Source: Forficula auricularia
Lineage: Eukaryota > Arthropoda > Insecta > Dermaptera > Forficulidae
Direction: 5' to 3'
Assembly: GCA_024734495.1 (NCBI GenBank)
Contig: JALMQS010000055.1
Coordinates: forward strand, 7,001,386 to 7,065,385
DNA length: 64,000 bases
Shown here: positions 46,716-58,018 of the stretch, one piece after another
How the letters are laid out: each line of letters opens with the position of its first letter
Numbering within the stretch: the first letter of the stretch is position 1
Notes under the pieces: generated by a model
What the model was told of the DNA's origin: nothing
The model's input: the letters and a program-made list of their open reading frames with translations, nothing else
The model's database searches: none
Made by a program: the position numbers and the translations under genes

Positions 46716-48744
46716 TTGATATATATCGAATAAAATATCAAATAAAAACTATAGGTATATACCATATGTAATTTGCTTTTCCTATTAACCTGTTTTTTAT
46801 GCCCTTCATAGTTAAGACCTTTGATACTTTTACTTACAATTAGATATTAAGTTAAAGCATTATGCTTTATTAAATTCTTTTCATGATATAATAAAAATAT
46901 TTTTTTTTACTGAGAGTTCCAGAATTGTTGATTTACTAGAATAAATCAAAGAGAGTGCCTTCTGCTTGATATAAATAAATATACACAACATGGGTACATA
47001 TAATCATAATAATTTAAATAGAGGGTTAAAAGTTTTTGTGGTGTATTATATATGTGTGTGTGTGTGTGTGTGTTTGTGTATTTATTTACTTCAATAAGAT
47101 TTTCTCTTAGATTTATCCTTATAATTTCATGATAATTTGACCTTTTTCCTTCTTTCCTATCTGACTCATAAGAATGGTATTTTTTAAATGTATAATTAAC
47201 TTAATAATAATAATTTTTCTAATAATGAAGGGTTCTAGGATAAAGCAGTCAGGTGAAGATAAATAAACTTTATCTTAAACGTTTCAACCCGACTCAGAGG
47301 GCATAAGCCATTAGGAATGTATTGTTTAAAAGAAAACACTGCAACATAAGTTGGTAAATCACTTAACACACAAACATAAAAAACATAAGTTGTTTTGAAC
47401 TTGCTTGTTCGTTAACTTTGTAAAAGTAATCTACGTTTTTATTTTCCAGAAAAAGTTTATTAAATAAAGGGGAGTAGGAAAAAAATTAAGGGATAAATAG
47501 GTACTATTGGATCCAGGAACATTTTGATTAACCAAAATTTTGACATTGATCTAGTGTGGGTTAAAAAATTGAATAAAAAAGTCCTAACACAACTTGCATT
47601 TGTTTTTTATATTTTAGTAATTACTGTTTTACCAATTATTTTGATTACATTGTTTTATTTTAATAGAACACCCCTTATGCCTCGGTGACTGGATCAGACA
47701 GAAAAATTGGCATTAAAAAATAAATAAATATGTTTTTTCCACCTGGCTGCAATGCCCTTATTTTTTTTTTTTTTATAAATCATAGCTATAATTTTTTTTC
47801 ATTTAATTAATGTGTAAATATATATCTGATATTTATTCTCTTAATAAATTATTTTGATCACTCGTAGAATTTTCTCAATGCCTGTATCAATAATAAATTT
47901 CGAGGACCCCTGTGGCCGAGAAAGTTTCAGCGCTTCACCAAAATTTTTTATCTTTGTACTGCGACCCCAGCTAGGAATCTAGTGTAATTTAATCACTAAT
48001 ATTCTCCGTAAACTCCTGTACTTTAATGGTTCTGAGCAGAGCCTCAGAGAGCTTATTTGGTCCTCGGGGTTGAATCTTATTGTGGGCCTTATTACACAAA
48101 TACCCAGAAAACGGAATATTTAGCCCCTGTCTCGTCTCTTCATGCAGGAAATTAATTTTTTCGATTTTATTTGGTGAGTCCCATGCCCCTCGGGACTTCT
48201 TTAGAGGCTGGGACCCGCTCCCCCCCTGCACCACTGGTTCTAGCATTCTAGCACAAATGCAATTTACCCTGGCTTAATTTCTTACTTTCAGTCAGAAAAA
48301 TTCAAAGCTCCTCACAAAATCCAGGTGAAGGCAATGAGAAACACCCCTGTGATTGACCAGGAAAATTACACTGAAGGGAACACTTTATATAGTAATTTCC
48401 AACGCTCGGAGTATGTCACATGAAAAAAAAAGATGAATCCTTGTTGGAGTTGCAATTGTGCTTGACCTAAAATAATTATTTTAAACGACTTTGAAGAACG
48501 ATCAAACTGAATGATTTATTAAGATGATAAATCACGCAACAAGATATATTTACACCTTGTTATTCTTTTCATTACACCACTATCTAATGCTTTTTCTTTT
48601 GTATTTTTCAGTATTGATAAAGTCCCTAAGGTGACTGCACCAGTTCTTGTGATTCATGGCACAGAGGATGAGGTCATAGACTTTTCACATGGCCTTGCTA
48701 TTTATGAGAAATGTCCTCGACCAGTAGATCCGTTATGGGTTGAT
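43350..48744 (+). CDS. ABHD17: ABHD17 protein depalmitoylase, exons 1-2 (3' end missing)
   Basis: Alpha/beta-hydrolase of the ABHD17 family, which removes palmitate from membrane-bound proteins such as Ras at the plasma membrane. Exons 43350-43990 and 48612-48744 join in frame (phase 2) to give 258 residues; family members are about 290-310. The N-terminus [19 protein letters not shown] carries the Cys cluster that is palmitoylated to anchor the enzyme. The nucleophile elbow GQSIGT places the catalytic Ser at residue 168. [13 protein letters not shown] puts the catalytic Asp at 233. The catalytic His (in the family's GAGHND motif) lies in the next exon, which I could not find before 64000. 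The intron between the two exons is full of duplications and mobile DNA. Identification is firm; the exact paralogue (vertebrate A/B/C) does not apply here. Confidence 0.95.
43975..46870 (+). repeat. Tandem ~0.9-1.2-kb duplication that copies the exon 1 splice donor
   Basis: The segment starting at CCTTTCCTAGGTAAGAATAT (43981) recurs at about 44887 (same sequence) and 46083 (CCTATGTAAGAATATTC), with a decayed fourth start near 46790. Each unit then shares CTTACAATATTA, GATGTCCTCTACTTG and a GAAACATTTG hairpin pair. The first unit is the real exon-intron border. Later units hold decoy donors with a few bases of exon. The second unit is longer because of a 481-bp hAT insert. Confidence 0.85.
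45106..45586. mobile_element. hAT-like MITE (481 bp) in ABHD17 intron 1
   Basis: Ends CAGTGTTTTTCTCAACC and GTTTGAGAATCACTG. Perfect 8-bp duplications GTCTATAT lie at 45098-45105 and 45587-45594. The duplicated target is itself part of the tandem array and is intact in the third unit, which dates the insertion after the duplication. Confidence 0.92.
46871..48611. other. ABHD17 intron 1, remaining part
   Basis: No gene seen. Holds a (TG)n tract at 47050-47072, a GTTTCAACCCGACTCAGAGG hairpin motif at about 47281, and 48030-48240, which resembles the repeat at 39733-39900. Confidence 0.5.
48612..48744 (+). CDS. ABHD17: ABHD17 exon 2
   Basis: 133 bases encode [19 protein letters not shown] and [25 protein letters not shown], with the catalytic Asp. 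The acceptor is TTTTTCAG and the donor GTATGT. It ends in phase 0 directly before the expected GAGHND segment. Confidence 0.94.
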
Positions 48745-49173
48745 GTATGTTACACTTTTATTCATTATATTATTATTTAACAATAGAACATAAGAGAAAA
48801 AAATAACTAAAAAACAAAACACTTAATTAAAATTTTAAATTCTCAACTATTAACAAAACAATACTTATGAAAAGGATAAGTTTAATGTTTATTTTTCGGG
48901 AGAGGAAAATATTTTTACATCCGCTAAAAACACAGCTGTACTTACTTACCATAGGTAAAAACAATTATCCTATATTTAATTATTTTCCTAAAATGAAGTT
49001 ATTTTATAGGAATAAAAACTCTCAGAAGACATTTAATATAACTTCAAACAACAGAGAATTCTATAAATTGATATTGTGCTGAGGATGGCCACTTGAAGGT
49101 GTTTGAAACATTCCTATATTTTTTTCGTTATTTTACCAAGAGTAGCACTTAAAAAAATCTTCATAAGCTAAAC

Positions 49174-50620
49174 CAGTGATTTCCAACCCGCATCACGCGG
49201 GCCGCATGTGGCCCAGCACTGCAATGAATGCGGCCCGACATAATTATAAACTTCCTTGAAACATTAAGATTTTTATTTACTTACTGGAAACATATCAGAT
49301 ACAATCTGTATTTTTTAATTTACCATACAGGATATGGTCAAGTATTGTAATCGTGCATGAAAAAAGTTTTTTTTACCCTTCTTTTTTTCGAAATATCTAA
49401 AAAACGGCTGAAACTATTTTAATTAAAAAAATTGAGCGAAACCATGGCATTTCGCTCTACAAAAAAGCTCTAATAAGTGAACATCGAAAAAATTACATTT
49501 TTTGAGATAATAATTGTTTTGTCAAAATGTCTGTTAGTCTGTCTGGTTGTCTGTGCGTTACCAAATTTTTGTTGACGAGCTAGCTCAAAAACTAGTGTGA
49601 ATATCGAAAGCAAATTTCACACGTAGTTTTGGTCCATTGAGATTAAGAGCTGATTAGATTTTGGTGCATATCGACCCAAAATTAAGGGGTGGAGGGGGGG
49701 GTCAAAAAATGAAAATATAGGCTCTTGTACCAAACTGAACCAAATTTTGTATACATAATCAATGGGCCCAGAGTAATCTAAAAATGCAAAAACTAACCTC
49801 CCTCCCCTACATGATTATAAATAATTTTATGAAATATTAAATATAAGTGAGGGGCCAGGTTGTATGGTAAAGTCAAGTGGATGGCCACATCAGAACACGT
49901 CAGCCTACTTTTTTCTAAAATAAAAACAAATTGGAAAATCATCGCAAAAGTTTTTGAAGAATAAATGGGCAGATTTTCAATTTTTAATGTGAAAAAAATA
50001 AATCAAGATTTTGGAAAAAAAATCGCAATTGTGGCATATTTTGATTCCATTTTTATTAGATATAAATATTTTACCTGCAAACTTTCTGATTGAATGTATT
50101 TTCAATCAGAGATTGAACTGAAAGAAACATTTAATAATGTCTCTTTATTAAAATTTTATAAAAATTATCTAACCAGAAAAAAATACTCCTGGCTTCACAA
50201 CACTTATTATTCACTTTTTGGAAATTGAATTTATATAATTATAGTATGTACCTAATGCTATTTTCAAGAATAAAATTTTTAAAGTTATAAGCTCAGCCTT
50301 CAGGTAAAAAAAATAATGAAGTTTCGAATATTTAAAAACCTTTCTTCATCTCATATTTACATTTTCTAAAATATTTATTATTTTAATAATTAAAACTTTC
50401 GAAATGTTAAATGATTTAAAAAACAATATTCTGAAGGAAAAGAACTCATAGATTATTGTGATATGACATTTTCGCTTCTGTCATGGTGGATTACATTATT
50501 CTACATAATAACTATTCTTGTTTATTATATCAATTAAATTAGTATATTTTAAATGCGGCCCGAAGCATTTGTTTTTTCTTCAAATTCGGCCCGTGTAAGC
50601 CAAAAGGTTGGACACCTCTG
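49174..50620. mobile_element. hAT-like element (1447 bp) with nested family-E copy
   Basis: Ends CAGTGATTTCCAACCCGC and AAAGGTTGGACACCTCTG. Perfect 8-bp duplications AGCTAAAC lie at 49166-49173 and 50621-50628. Both ends contain CGGCCCG phrases. A family-E element (49319-49911) is inserted inside. No readable transposase. Lies in ABHD17 intron 2. Confidence 0.9.
49319..49911 (+). mobile_element. Family-E element, copy 4 (nested)
   Basis: Starts TTTACCATACAGGATATGGT and ends CCACATCAGAACACGTCAG. Colinear with the 14427 and 57340 copies. It is nested in the hAT element at 49174-50620 and so is younger than it. Confidence 0.8.
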
Positions 50621-50708
50621 AGCTAAACTTTAATAATAATTTATTAATCATCATCACTTATAATTTATGAATTAGTGTTAACAAACCCAAGGAATGCGAG
50701 CCCGAAAC

Positions 50709-50787
50709 TCACTCATTCTGGTTATAACTCACTTATTCTGGTTATAACTCACTTATTCTGGTTATAATTCACTTATTCTAGTTATTT
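50709..50787 (+). repeat. Tandem repeat, 20-bp unit, four copies
   Basis: The unit CTCACTTATTCTGGTTATAA is repeated four times with small changes. Confidence 0.85.
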
Positions 50788-51759
50788 TAATTTTTACGGA
50801 ACCAGGAGTACCCTTTACTTAAATCCGATTGAGCTGATATTTTATATTATACATTATTTTTTCATAAAATCGATCCATAGGAGGATAGCGCCAAGAAAAT
50901 TTCAACTTTGTAAATAAGAAACACCTTAATATTCTCCTATTATAAATTGAAGATGATAATTAATTATTAAACTGAAGCATTTCCAATATGATTTGCTCTA
51001 CTTTATTTCATTTGAATAAACCCAGACCTACTACTCTTAACAAAATTTACATTCATTTTAACATATATATGGATTTGCAAGTATTTGAGAATTTATTAAT
51101 CAAAATAAAATTAATTTAATTGCTACTTTTCGCCTCCTTTATTTTTAAGACTTAAATTCATCGTTTCACGTATGTTATGTCAAAAAACGCATATAGCTTA
51201 ATCGTTCAAATATTGATAAAAACCAATTATATATGTAGTTAGCGTTTGTTTGATTTTCTCTTTTAAACTTTTCGAATGTCCTTGCTAATTATTAAAGTCT
51301 ATTATATAAATTTTTGATCGATTGACTATACGCATATTTTGACAAAAGATTTTTAATACAACAGACGTGAAATGATGAATTTATGACCTTAAAAATTCAA
51401 ATAAAGGAAACAAAACGTTTCATTTTAATTAATTTTGTATTGAGTACCCTGGAGTTCAAAATACCTGCGAATTCATGTAAAAAATTTAAAAAAATCGACA
51501 CAAATCATTCAGGGAATTCGTAAATTTATTTTGAAATTCAAACTTTAACTCTTTGATTATGAATTCAATTCCCGTATCGAAATTACACATCAGAAATTGT
51601 TGCTTTTAAATGTCTACTTATTATGTTGGTAAGATATTAATAAAAAAATCTGTAATTGATGAATATTTAAAGTCCGTTATATTGTATAAATTGCATTCGT
51701 TTTTCATAAGGAAGAAGAAATAAAACCTGTTTTTTCAAAAATTATTAATTTAATTCTCA
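50788..51759. other. ABHD17 intron 2 DNA, nothing recognised
   Basis: AT-rich, single-copy within this window, with no gene or repeat that I can support. Confidence 0.5.
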
Positions 51760-52320
51760 TAAATACGTATAGGTAAATGCGCTCCCTCTCCCATTTCGGG
51801 CCACTATAAAAGTTTGGTTAACTTTTCGTCCCTAATTTGATGTTCAACACACATATGTTATTTTGAAATTCCTTCAAAACAGCCCATTTTACTTCGGGAT
51901 GAATCAATCGTGATTTCTCAATAGATAAACCCTGATACAAAAGGTATGAAATAATCATTTCTTCTTTTCTAATAATTCCTTGAATTTCCCTTACAGTACT
52001 AATTCACTATCAATGTTCAACCCACGTTCATATTACTAATGGAATTTAAGACCCTTTCTTATCGCACTTTCGTAACCCATTGATTTTTAATTGTTTGGTC
52101 ACCAATGATATTGAAGCTATGAATACTCTGATTTTGGGGACGTGGAGTTCGATTCTTACATAGTACCTGTGGGGGAATTGGGGTCTGCAGGGTTTCGGTT
52201 ATTGGAGATAGATAATAACGTCGTATTGCCCGTTCGAACGCAAGTCCGGCCATTCTTAGATAGTCATTCTTGTAAGGTCCTATCCAAAATTTGGCACAGA
52301 TCTATCAGAGTATGTATTTT
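51760..52320. pseudogene. Nuclear mitochondrial insert: 16S rRNA (-) joined to cox2 (+)
   Basis: Two mitochondrial genes lie back to back. On the plus strand 52124-52310 reads, with TGA as Trp, [20 protein letters not shown], then GFRLLEIDNNVVLPVRTQVR. This is the core of cytochrome oxidase subunit II. It then decays into a shortened HSW region. Under the standard code two TGA codons interrupt it. On the minus strand about 52030-51760 carries ordered large-subunit rRNA landmarks: AGTGAATTAGTACTGTAAGG, then TACCTTTTGTATCAGGG, then CCCGAAGTAAAATGGGC, then GACGAAAAGTTAACCAAAC. Both parts are truncated. Lies in ABHD17 intron 2. Confidence 0.88.
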
Positions 52321-52744
52321 ATTTTATCTGAATTACCTCAATTTCGACCCCTTATAAATATTTAAATCTCTTTTTAAATATGGACTCTCCCATGGTATCA
52401 GCTTTCTTGGTTTGAACATTTTATAGCTAATTAAACTTGTTTTAATATAACACCTCCTAATTAAATTATCCCATTAATCATCGATACGCGAACGTTCCGG
52501 GTTCGAACTCCTGCCGATTCTTTTGTTTATAATAAAAATCTTTCTTTAATTTTCAATTAAGTTAAATTTAGAGGTAATTTTAACTTTTTATTAACACTTC
52601 GCCCATAATTTTGGGTCCTATTTCACCCAAAATATAATCAGCTCCTAATTTCAATGTAAACAAAAACTGTATACAATTTTGTTTTGATACTCAATAATTT
52701 TTGAATTAGAGCTTACATAATATAATTTTTATAAAAAAACAAAA

Positions 52745-53016
52745 TAAAACCGACTTCAAAATTATATAAACAAAACAAATAAACATAAACAAAGAAATAA
52801 ACAGGTTCATAAACAAACAAGTTATGGGTGAACATACTTAACAAAAAAGGTCCAATACCAATTAAATTTAGTTTTTTACCAATCGGAAACTATACTGAAC
52901 TCAATGCAAAAAATCATCAAAATCGGTTCATAATTGGCGAAGAAATCGAGTAACATAGACACAAAAAAAAATCAGTCGAATTGAGAACCTCCTCCTTTTT
53001 TGAAGTCGGTTAATAA
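52745..53016. repeat. Repeat with AACCGACTTCAAAA ends, copy 2
   Basis: Left end AAAACCGACTTCAAAA and right end TTTTTTGAAGTCGGTTAA are inverted repeats of about 14 bp. The interior matches 7560-7856. Probably a small non-autonomous element; superfamily unknown. Confidence 0.65.
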
Positions 53017-53779
53017 AACTAACTCACAGACATTTTGACAAAATAATTAATATCTGTTAAAATATAATTTTTTCGATATGCACTATAAAAAGTTTTCTTG
53101 TGACCGAATTGCCTGGACTTGGGCCAGTTTTTTTTTATCACAATAGTTTTATAGCCATTTTTGAGGTATTACGAAAAATCAGAGTAAAAACAACTCTTTT
53201 TTCATGCACAATTACAATATTATTGAATTTGGTAAAGAAAAAACAAATAAACTTTTTAGAAAATAAATTGATTCAGACTGCATATATCAAAAGTTTCCAA
53301 AGTATGATGCCAAAAAGTCGGGTAATTAAAATATCATTTTCATGAATTTTTTATTTAAATGGAGGTCAATTGTTTAGTTACAAATATAGAATACATCTGG
53401 TTCCATCTATTTTTTTCGCTGCGATTATTTAGTACTTAAAAAATGTCTGTTCTATTTTCGCGACTAAATAATCGAGGGACATAAAATCGCGAGAGAAGCC
53501 TAACAAATTTATTATATATTACCAAGTAATGGAAAAGCCATTATAGAGATAACGTCGATAAATGGATTAGTCAAGTTAAATCGTTGATTAAATATGTACT
53601 CTGTTATTTACAAAAGAATAAAAACTTTAGTGTGTTTTTTTAAATATTGAAATTTACGAAGAATAATCATTTAATTATAATTTTCATTTTTTTATTTATA
53701 TTTATACATAAGTTATTGTACTTTCGAGCTGTTGATGTCATTCTTTAAGTGGGAGATAAATTTAACCGAATTTATCGCG

Positions 53780-53991
53780 CGGAGAATTTACCACTGCTCG
53801 AAGCCCCTAAAACCTTAGTAAATTGGATATTGAATTGTATCTAAGTTTCTGAGATTGGCTCGTGATCCCGGCTTCTTTTCCTTCTACTCTGTTCTTTTTA
53901 CGATGGAGGGGCCAGCCCATACAGGCCTTTAGGGGATCCACCTTCTGGTGTATCTCCTTCTCACATCAATATCATTAAAAAAAAAAAAAAA
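53780..53991 (+). repeat. Poly(A)-tailed retroelement-like repeat, copy 2
   Basis: Inverse of the 29301-29520 copy. It shares AAATTGGATATTGAATTGTA and GATGGAGGGGCCAGCCCATA-like phrases and ends in an A-run at 53975-53990. Confidence 0.65.
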
Positions 53992-54012
53992 ATTTGATAA
54001 GGATTATAGAAC

Positions 54013-54728
54013 TTAAGGTAGTTGTTCCGCCAAATGCGTTTTCTTAGGATTTTTTTGAAATTTATACAGATTATTATTTAAATACTTCTGTATCGATTGG
54101 TGGCAAAATGAAATTTATGAACAATACAGTTTCGGAGATATTAAATTTCAAAAATAGAGTTTTTCAGACTAATGCATTGCACTACCAATGGGATATCGGA
54201 AAATTTACATACATATTTAATTATAATTAAGAAACCCTTCTTACCATTTTTATAAAAAACTAAACCAACATTAAACAATAACCAATACATATTTTAAGAC
54301 AATTTTGATTCATAGTTAAAACACAGTTTCTGAGATAATAAGGAATAAATAATGAAAAATGTATAAAAAAAATTTACACTAAAAACAATTTGGCAACATC
54401 GCATTTATTTAACCTGCGAAAGATGCATGCTCTAGATTTTTTCAAAATTATAATTTTCATAAGGTGTAACGTAGGCGTTGATTACATTTGTTAAAAAATA
54501 ACAAAACGATTTTTATAGAAATTTAAAATGTATTTATCTGTCATTTTAATATAAAAATATTCAATCTCTTAGAATGGTGCCAAATTTGTCAAACGAGCAC
54601 GGAATTGGCTAGAATTGGTACATAAGCAGCAAAAAGTTTTTGGCTTATGAACTATGAATCCTTATTGTCTGTTCTATATACTCTATCATTAACTTTTTGC
54701 TAGTATTCTAACGAAACAACTACCTTAA
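54013..54728. mobile_element. ~710-bp element with TTAAGGTAGTTG ends, copy 3
   Basis: Starts TTAAGGTAGTTGTTCC and ends GAAACAACTACCTTAA, a near-perfect pair of ends. Closest by eye to the 5853 copy. Sits about 20 bases after the poly(A) repeat at 53780-53991. Confidence 0.88.
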
Positions 54729-54989
54729 TTGTAAGCTTGTATTTTTCTAAAAAAATTACAATAATTAAGTTAATAGAAAAATTTCATTCTTTGAAAGAAC
54801 TTTTTTTTAGGGTTTCGTAAAAATGTAAAACAGAACCCTATTAATGTTAATATAATATCAATATCAATGTCCGCGTGCCCGTGTAGCTCGTAAACTTAAA
54901 AGGATAAAAACGTGAAATTTACAAGTTTTATATATTTATTTTCCCTGCAATCAAAGATAGTATTAAAATTTTAATATGATGATTATTTT

Positions 54990-55200
54990 GGGATTGGTCG
55001 TCTTATTTGTGAGGTCTTAAATAAAAATATAATAAAGTCAAAATTTGGAGTGGTAATTTTCTCGATAATAGAAGTGGTGGTAATCAATTCTACTTGATAA
55101 ATATCAATTTTAATTTTTTCTTTATTGTCATTGAGAGACCTTTCGACATCGTTGGAGTCTTTCATCACTCTCACAGATAATTTTTATGCATAGTTACTAA
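54990..55200 (-). repeat. Relative of the 29574-29873 repeat
   Basis: On the minus strand it shares CGAAAGGTCTCTCAATGACA and the preceding GTGATGA hairpin with the 29574 copy. Arms and tail are only partly present. Confidence 0.6.
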
Positions 55201-55308
55201 CAATTTTAAAATAATTTTTCTCTTATACTACTTAAAAGATTTTTATCTATTTTCATACAATAGTTTTTTGTCTAATCGTCATAATTTATAACAAACATTT
55301 AAGATTAA

Positions 55309-55660
55309 TTAAGAAATTGAATTTATTTTTAATAGATTATTATATTTAAATATCTGGGGGCACGGCAGTGCCCCAGCCAAGTTCGATTCGAACGGGGGTG
55401 CGTGCACTGCCAGACTACCCTTTACATGTAACAACTCAGGCCATTTTGACGCCTCTGTAACTTCGTACTGGAAACCTCTACATGGCTTAAATTTTTTTCC
55501 ACAATACTGGTCCACAAGCTTAACTAAATTACAAAATTTCATATTTATATTTTTGATACCGTCCATGTTACAAGAAGCCAAAGATAGGCTTTTTAGTCAC
55601 TCAGTCACTCATCCAAATTCTAGAGTATTTCCGCTGATCCTAGAATGCTGAAATTTGGCA
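55309..55660. repeat. Repeat with GGGGCACGGCAGTGCCCC palindrome
   Basis: A perfect GC-rich palindrome at about 55358-55375 is followed by CGAATCGAACTT on the minus strand and an AT-rich tail. Partly shared with 10632-10725. The 90-codon minus-strand frame here reads through repeat sequence and is not called. Confidence 0.55.
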
Positions 55661-55780
55661 TACTGGTAGAGTTTGGGGTATAATTAATGGGAAAAATACA
55701 AAAATCGAAACTTTCCCTTCTTCAGGACCTAAAATGAAGGGGTGAATGTTATAGGCTAAATTAACATATAGTGAAAACAC

Positions 55781-56366
55781 AATCTCAACAAAAACACTTG
55801 TGTAAGAAAAGGCCAAGTTCGATTAATAAAAACCGAATGCCAAAAAAAGTAGTGAGATCTAGTGTGGTGCCACGTTCAATATCATCAATTTAATAAATGA
55901 GTCAAGAATATAGTAACTTCAATTAAAACGCATGTTTTTCATTTTACTTGTCCATCTATATTTATTGAATTCACATTTTTAGGTGAAATTATTTTGCTAA
56001 AACTTGGCTTTTACGCATTAAATTATTATTATTATTATATTGTCTGATCGGGCCTCCACCACTACCTTTTAGCCCTTCCATCCTCTCTTATTATGGTCTC
56101 ATGATATGGTAACATAATTCGTGACATACATAACAATGCGTAAAAGCCAAGTTTTAGGAAAATAATTTCAACTAAAAATGTGAAAACAATAAATATAGAT
56201 GGACAAGTAAAATGAAAAACATGCGTTTTAATTGAAGTTACTATATTCTTGACTCATTTATTAAATTGATGATATTGAACTTGGCACCACATTAGATCTC
56301 ACTACTTTTTTTGGCAATTTTTAATCGAACTTGGCCTTTTTTTACACAAGTGTTTTTGTTGAGATT
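55781..56366. repeat. Long inverted repeat, arms ~235 bp
   Basis: Arms at 55781-56019 and 56135-56366 share AAACGCATGTTTTTCATTTT and AACTTGGCTTTTACGCATT in opposite orientation. The spacer is about 115 bases. Arms look more than 90% alike by eye. Non-coding. Confidence 0.88.
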
Positions 56367-57339
56367 ATATATTACTAGAGTGGTTCTAACCAGAGAGTGT
56401 GCCAAATCTTGAAAAAGGTTTCACTTTTTTTTCTCTCCAATTATTATTATTAATTAGATTTTTTAAGATTGCCTTATTTTCTTTTTTTGAAGCTTTTTTA
56501 AACGACTCCTCTCAATATCTATAGAAAAATTTAATCACACATATTAAAAAAAAAAAAAATATTTGTATGATAAGGTCTATTTGAAATCGCTTACACCAAC
56601 TTCCTCCCATCATTTTAATCAGCAGTTTTAATTATTATTATTATTATTATTTTTGCCACATAAATCCTTTCTTTAATGTGCAATATCAAATTCTTCCAAC
56701 TTAGTTGAATATGATATCGTGAAGCATATTAATATGTTTTTTATATTTTCATTATTAAAACCTGAATCCAGAATCAAATTCTAATATTATTATTATATTG
56801 AAATTAACAAACCTAATTTTAATTATTAAAATTCATATAAAACAAATTTAAGAGTGCTTGTTCATCTTTTACTCTAATAAATATTTTATACAGATATTCA
56901 TTTTCTTTTTTCTTTATTAAAACAATTTTTCAAGTGTTTTAAAATATGTAATAAAACTTATGAAAGTAACTTTTTGGGATGCGTGCTTTCAATTCAAGAT
57001 AATTTGGTTGCTAGAAAATAATTAATTTGTTTCAGATATGAAAAAACTACCAAATCTTTAGAATGAGAGCCGGCCGCTTTTTACATTAATATTTTGACCC
57101 ATATTTACCAAAATTCTTTATTATAATTCTAGTAAAAAATGCTGTCTCTATCAAGGTACCAATTTCCATTAGAGAACGCATTTTATATGATTTTATCTCT
57201 TATTTGTCTTATCTAATTCAGTAAAGGATATTCGTCCATGTTTGTGACCGCATTTGTATTAATTAATATAATTTTTACAGACATTATTAATAGAAGCTTT
57301 TTTGAAAACCCTGAGGCCTTCTGTTCAATTCAATTCTGT
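56367..57339. other. AT-rich DNA with (ATT)n tracts, no gene seen
   Basis: Contains short (ATT)n runs at about 56440 and 56635. No supported coding exon; I looked here for the missing ABHD17 exon without success. Confidence 0.45.
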
Positions 57340-58018
57340 TTTTACTTTACCATACAGGGTATGATCAAGTACATGAAAAAAGTGTTTTTTTGCTTCTTTT
57401 TTTCGAAATATCTAAAAAACGGGTGAAACTATTTTGATTAAAAAAGTTGAGCGAAACCATGACATTTCGGTTCACAAAAAAGCCCTAATAAGTAAACATC
57501 GAAAAAATTATATTTTTCGAGATAATAATTGTTTTCTCAAAATGTCTGTTAGTCTGTCTGTTATTCTGTTAGTACGTGCGTTACTACATTTTTGTGGACG
57601 AGCTAGCTCAGAAACTAGTGTTAATATCAAAACCAAATTTAACACGTAATTTTGGTGCATTGAGATTAAGAGCTGATTAGATTTTGGTGCAAATCGACCC
57701 AAAATTAAGGGGGGTTGATAGGGGATTAAAAATTAAAAATCTAGACAATTTGAGCAAACTCAACCAAATTTTGTATACATAATCAGTGGACCCCAGAAAA
57801 CTAAAATTGCAAAATCTAACCCCCCCCCCCCCCAAATGGGGGTGGGGGATGCAATTCTAGGCTCTTGTACCAAACTCAACCAAATGTTGTATACATAATC
57901 AATGGAGTCAAAAAATGCAAAAACTAACCCCCCCCCCCTCCTACATGATTATAAATAATTTTATTAAATATTAAAGATAAGTGAAGGTCAAGTGGATGGC
58001 CACATCAGAACGTGTCAG
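57340..58018 (+). mobile_element. Family-E element, copy 5
   Basis: Starts TTTACTTTACCATACAGGGT and ends GGCCACATCAGAACGTGTCA. Contains a C-run at 57820-57834. The GGTTGTATGGTAAAGT segment near the right end is missing compared with the 49319 copy. Confidence 0.78.

Noticed and set aside
52059..52253. Minus-strand 64-aa frame starting MAGLAFERAIRRYY, considered as an alternative aquaporin first exon
   Set aside because: It is the antisense of the cox2 fragment and shows no aquaporin helix 1 residues.
52142..52357. Plus-strand 71-aa frame as a normal nuclear gene
   Set aside because: It is the cox2 part of the mitochondrial insert; upstream homology continues only with TGA read as Trp, and no start or splice context fits.
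52480..52515. tRNA-like B box (GGGTTCGAACTCC)
   Set aside because: No matching A box or cloverleaf could be drawn; similar short matches at about 13479 and 16070 also fail.
55309..55581. Minus-strand 90-aa frame starting MASCNMDGIKN
   Set aside because: Reads through a repeat that is also present, degraded, near 10632; no domain recognised.
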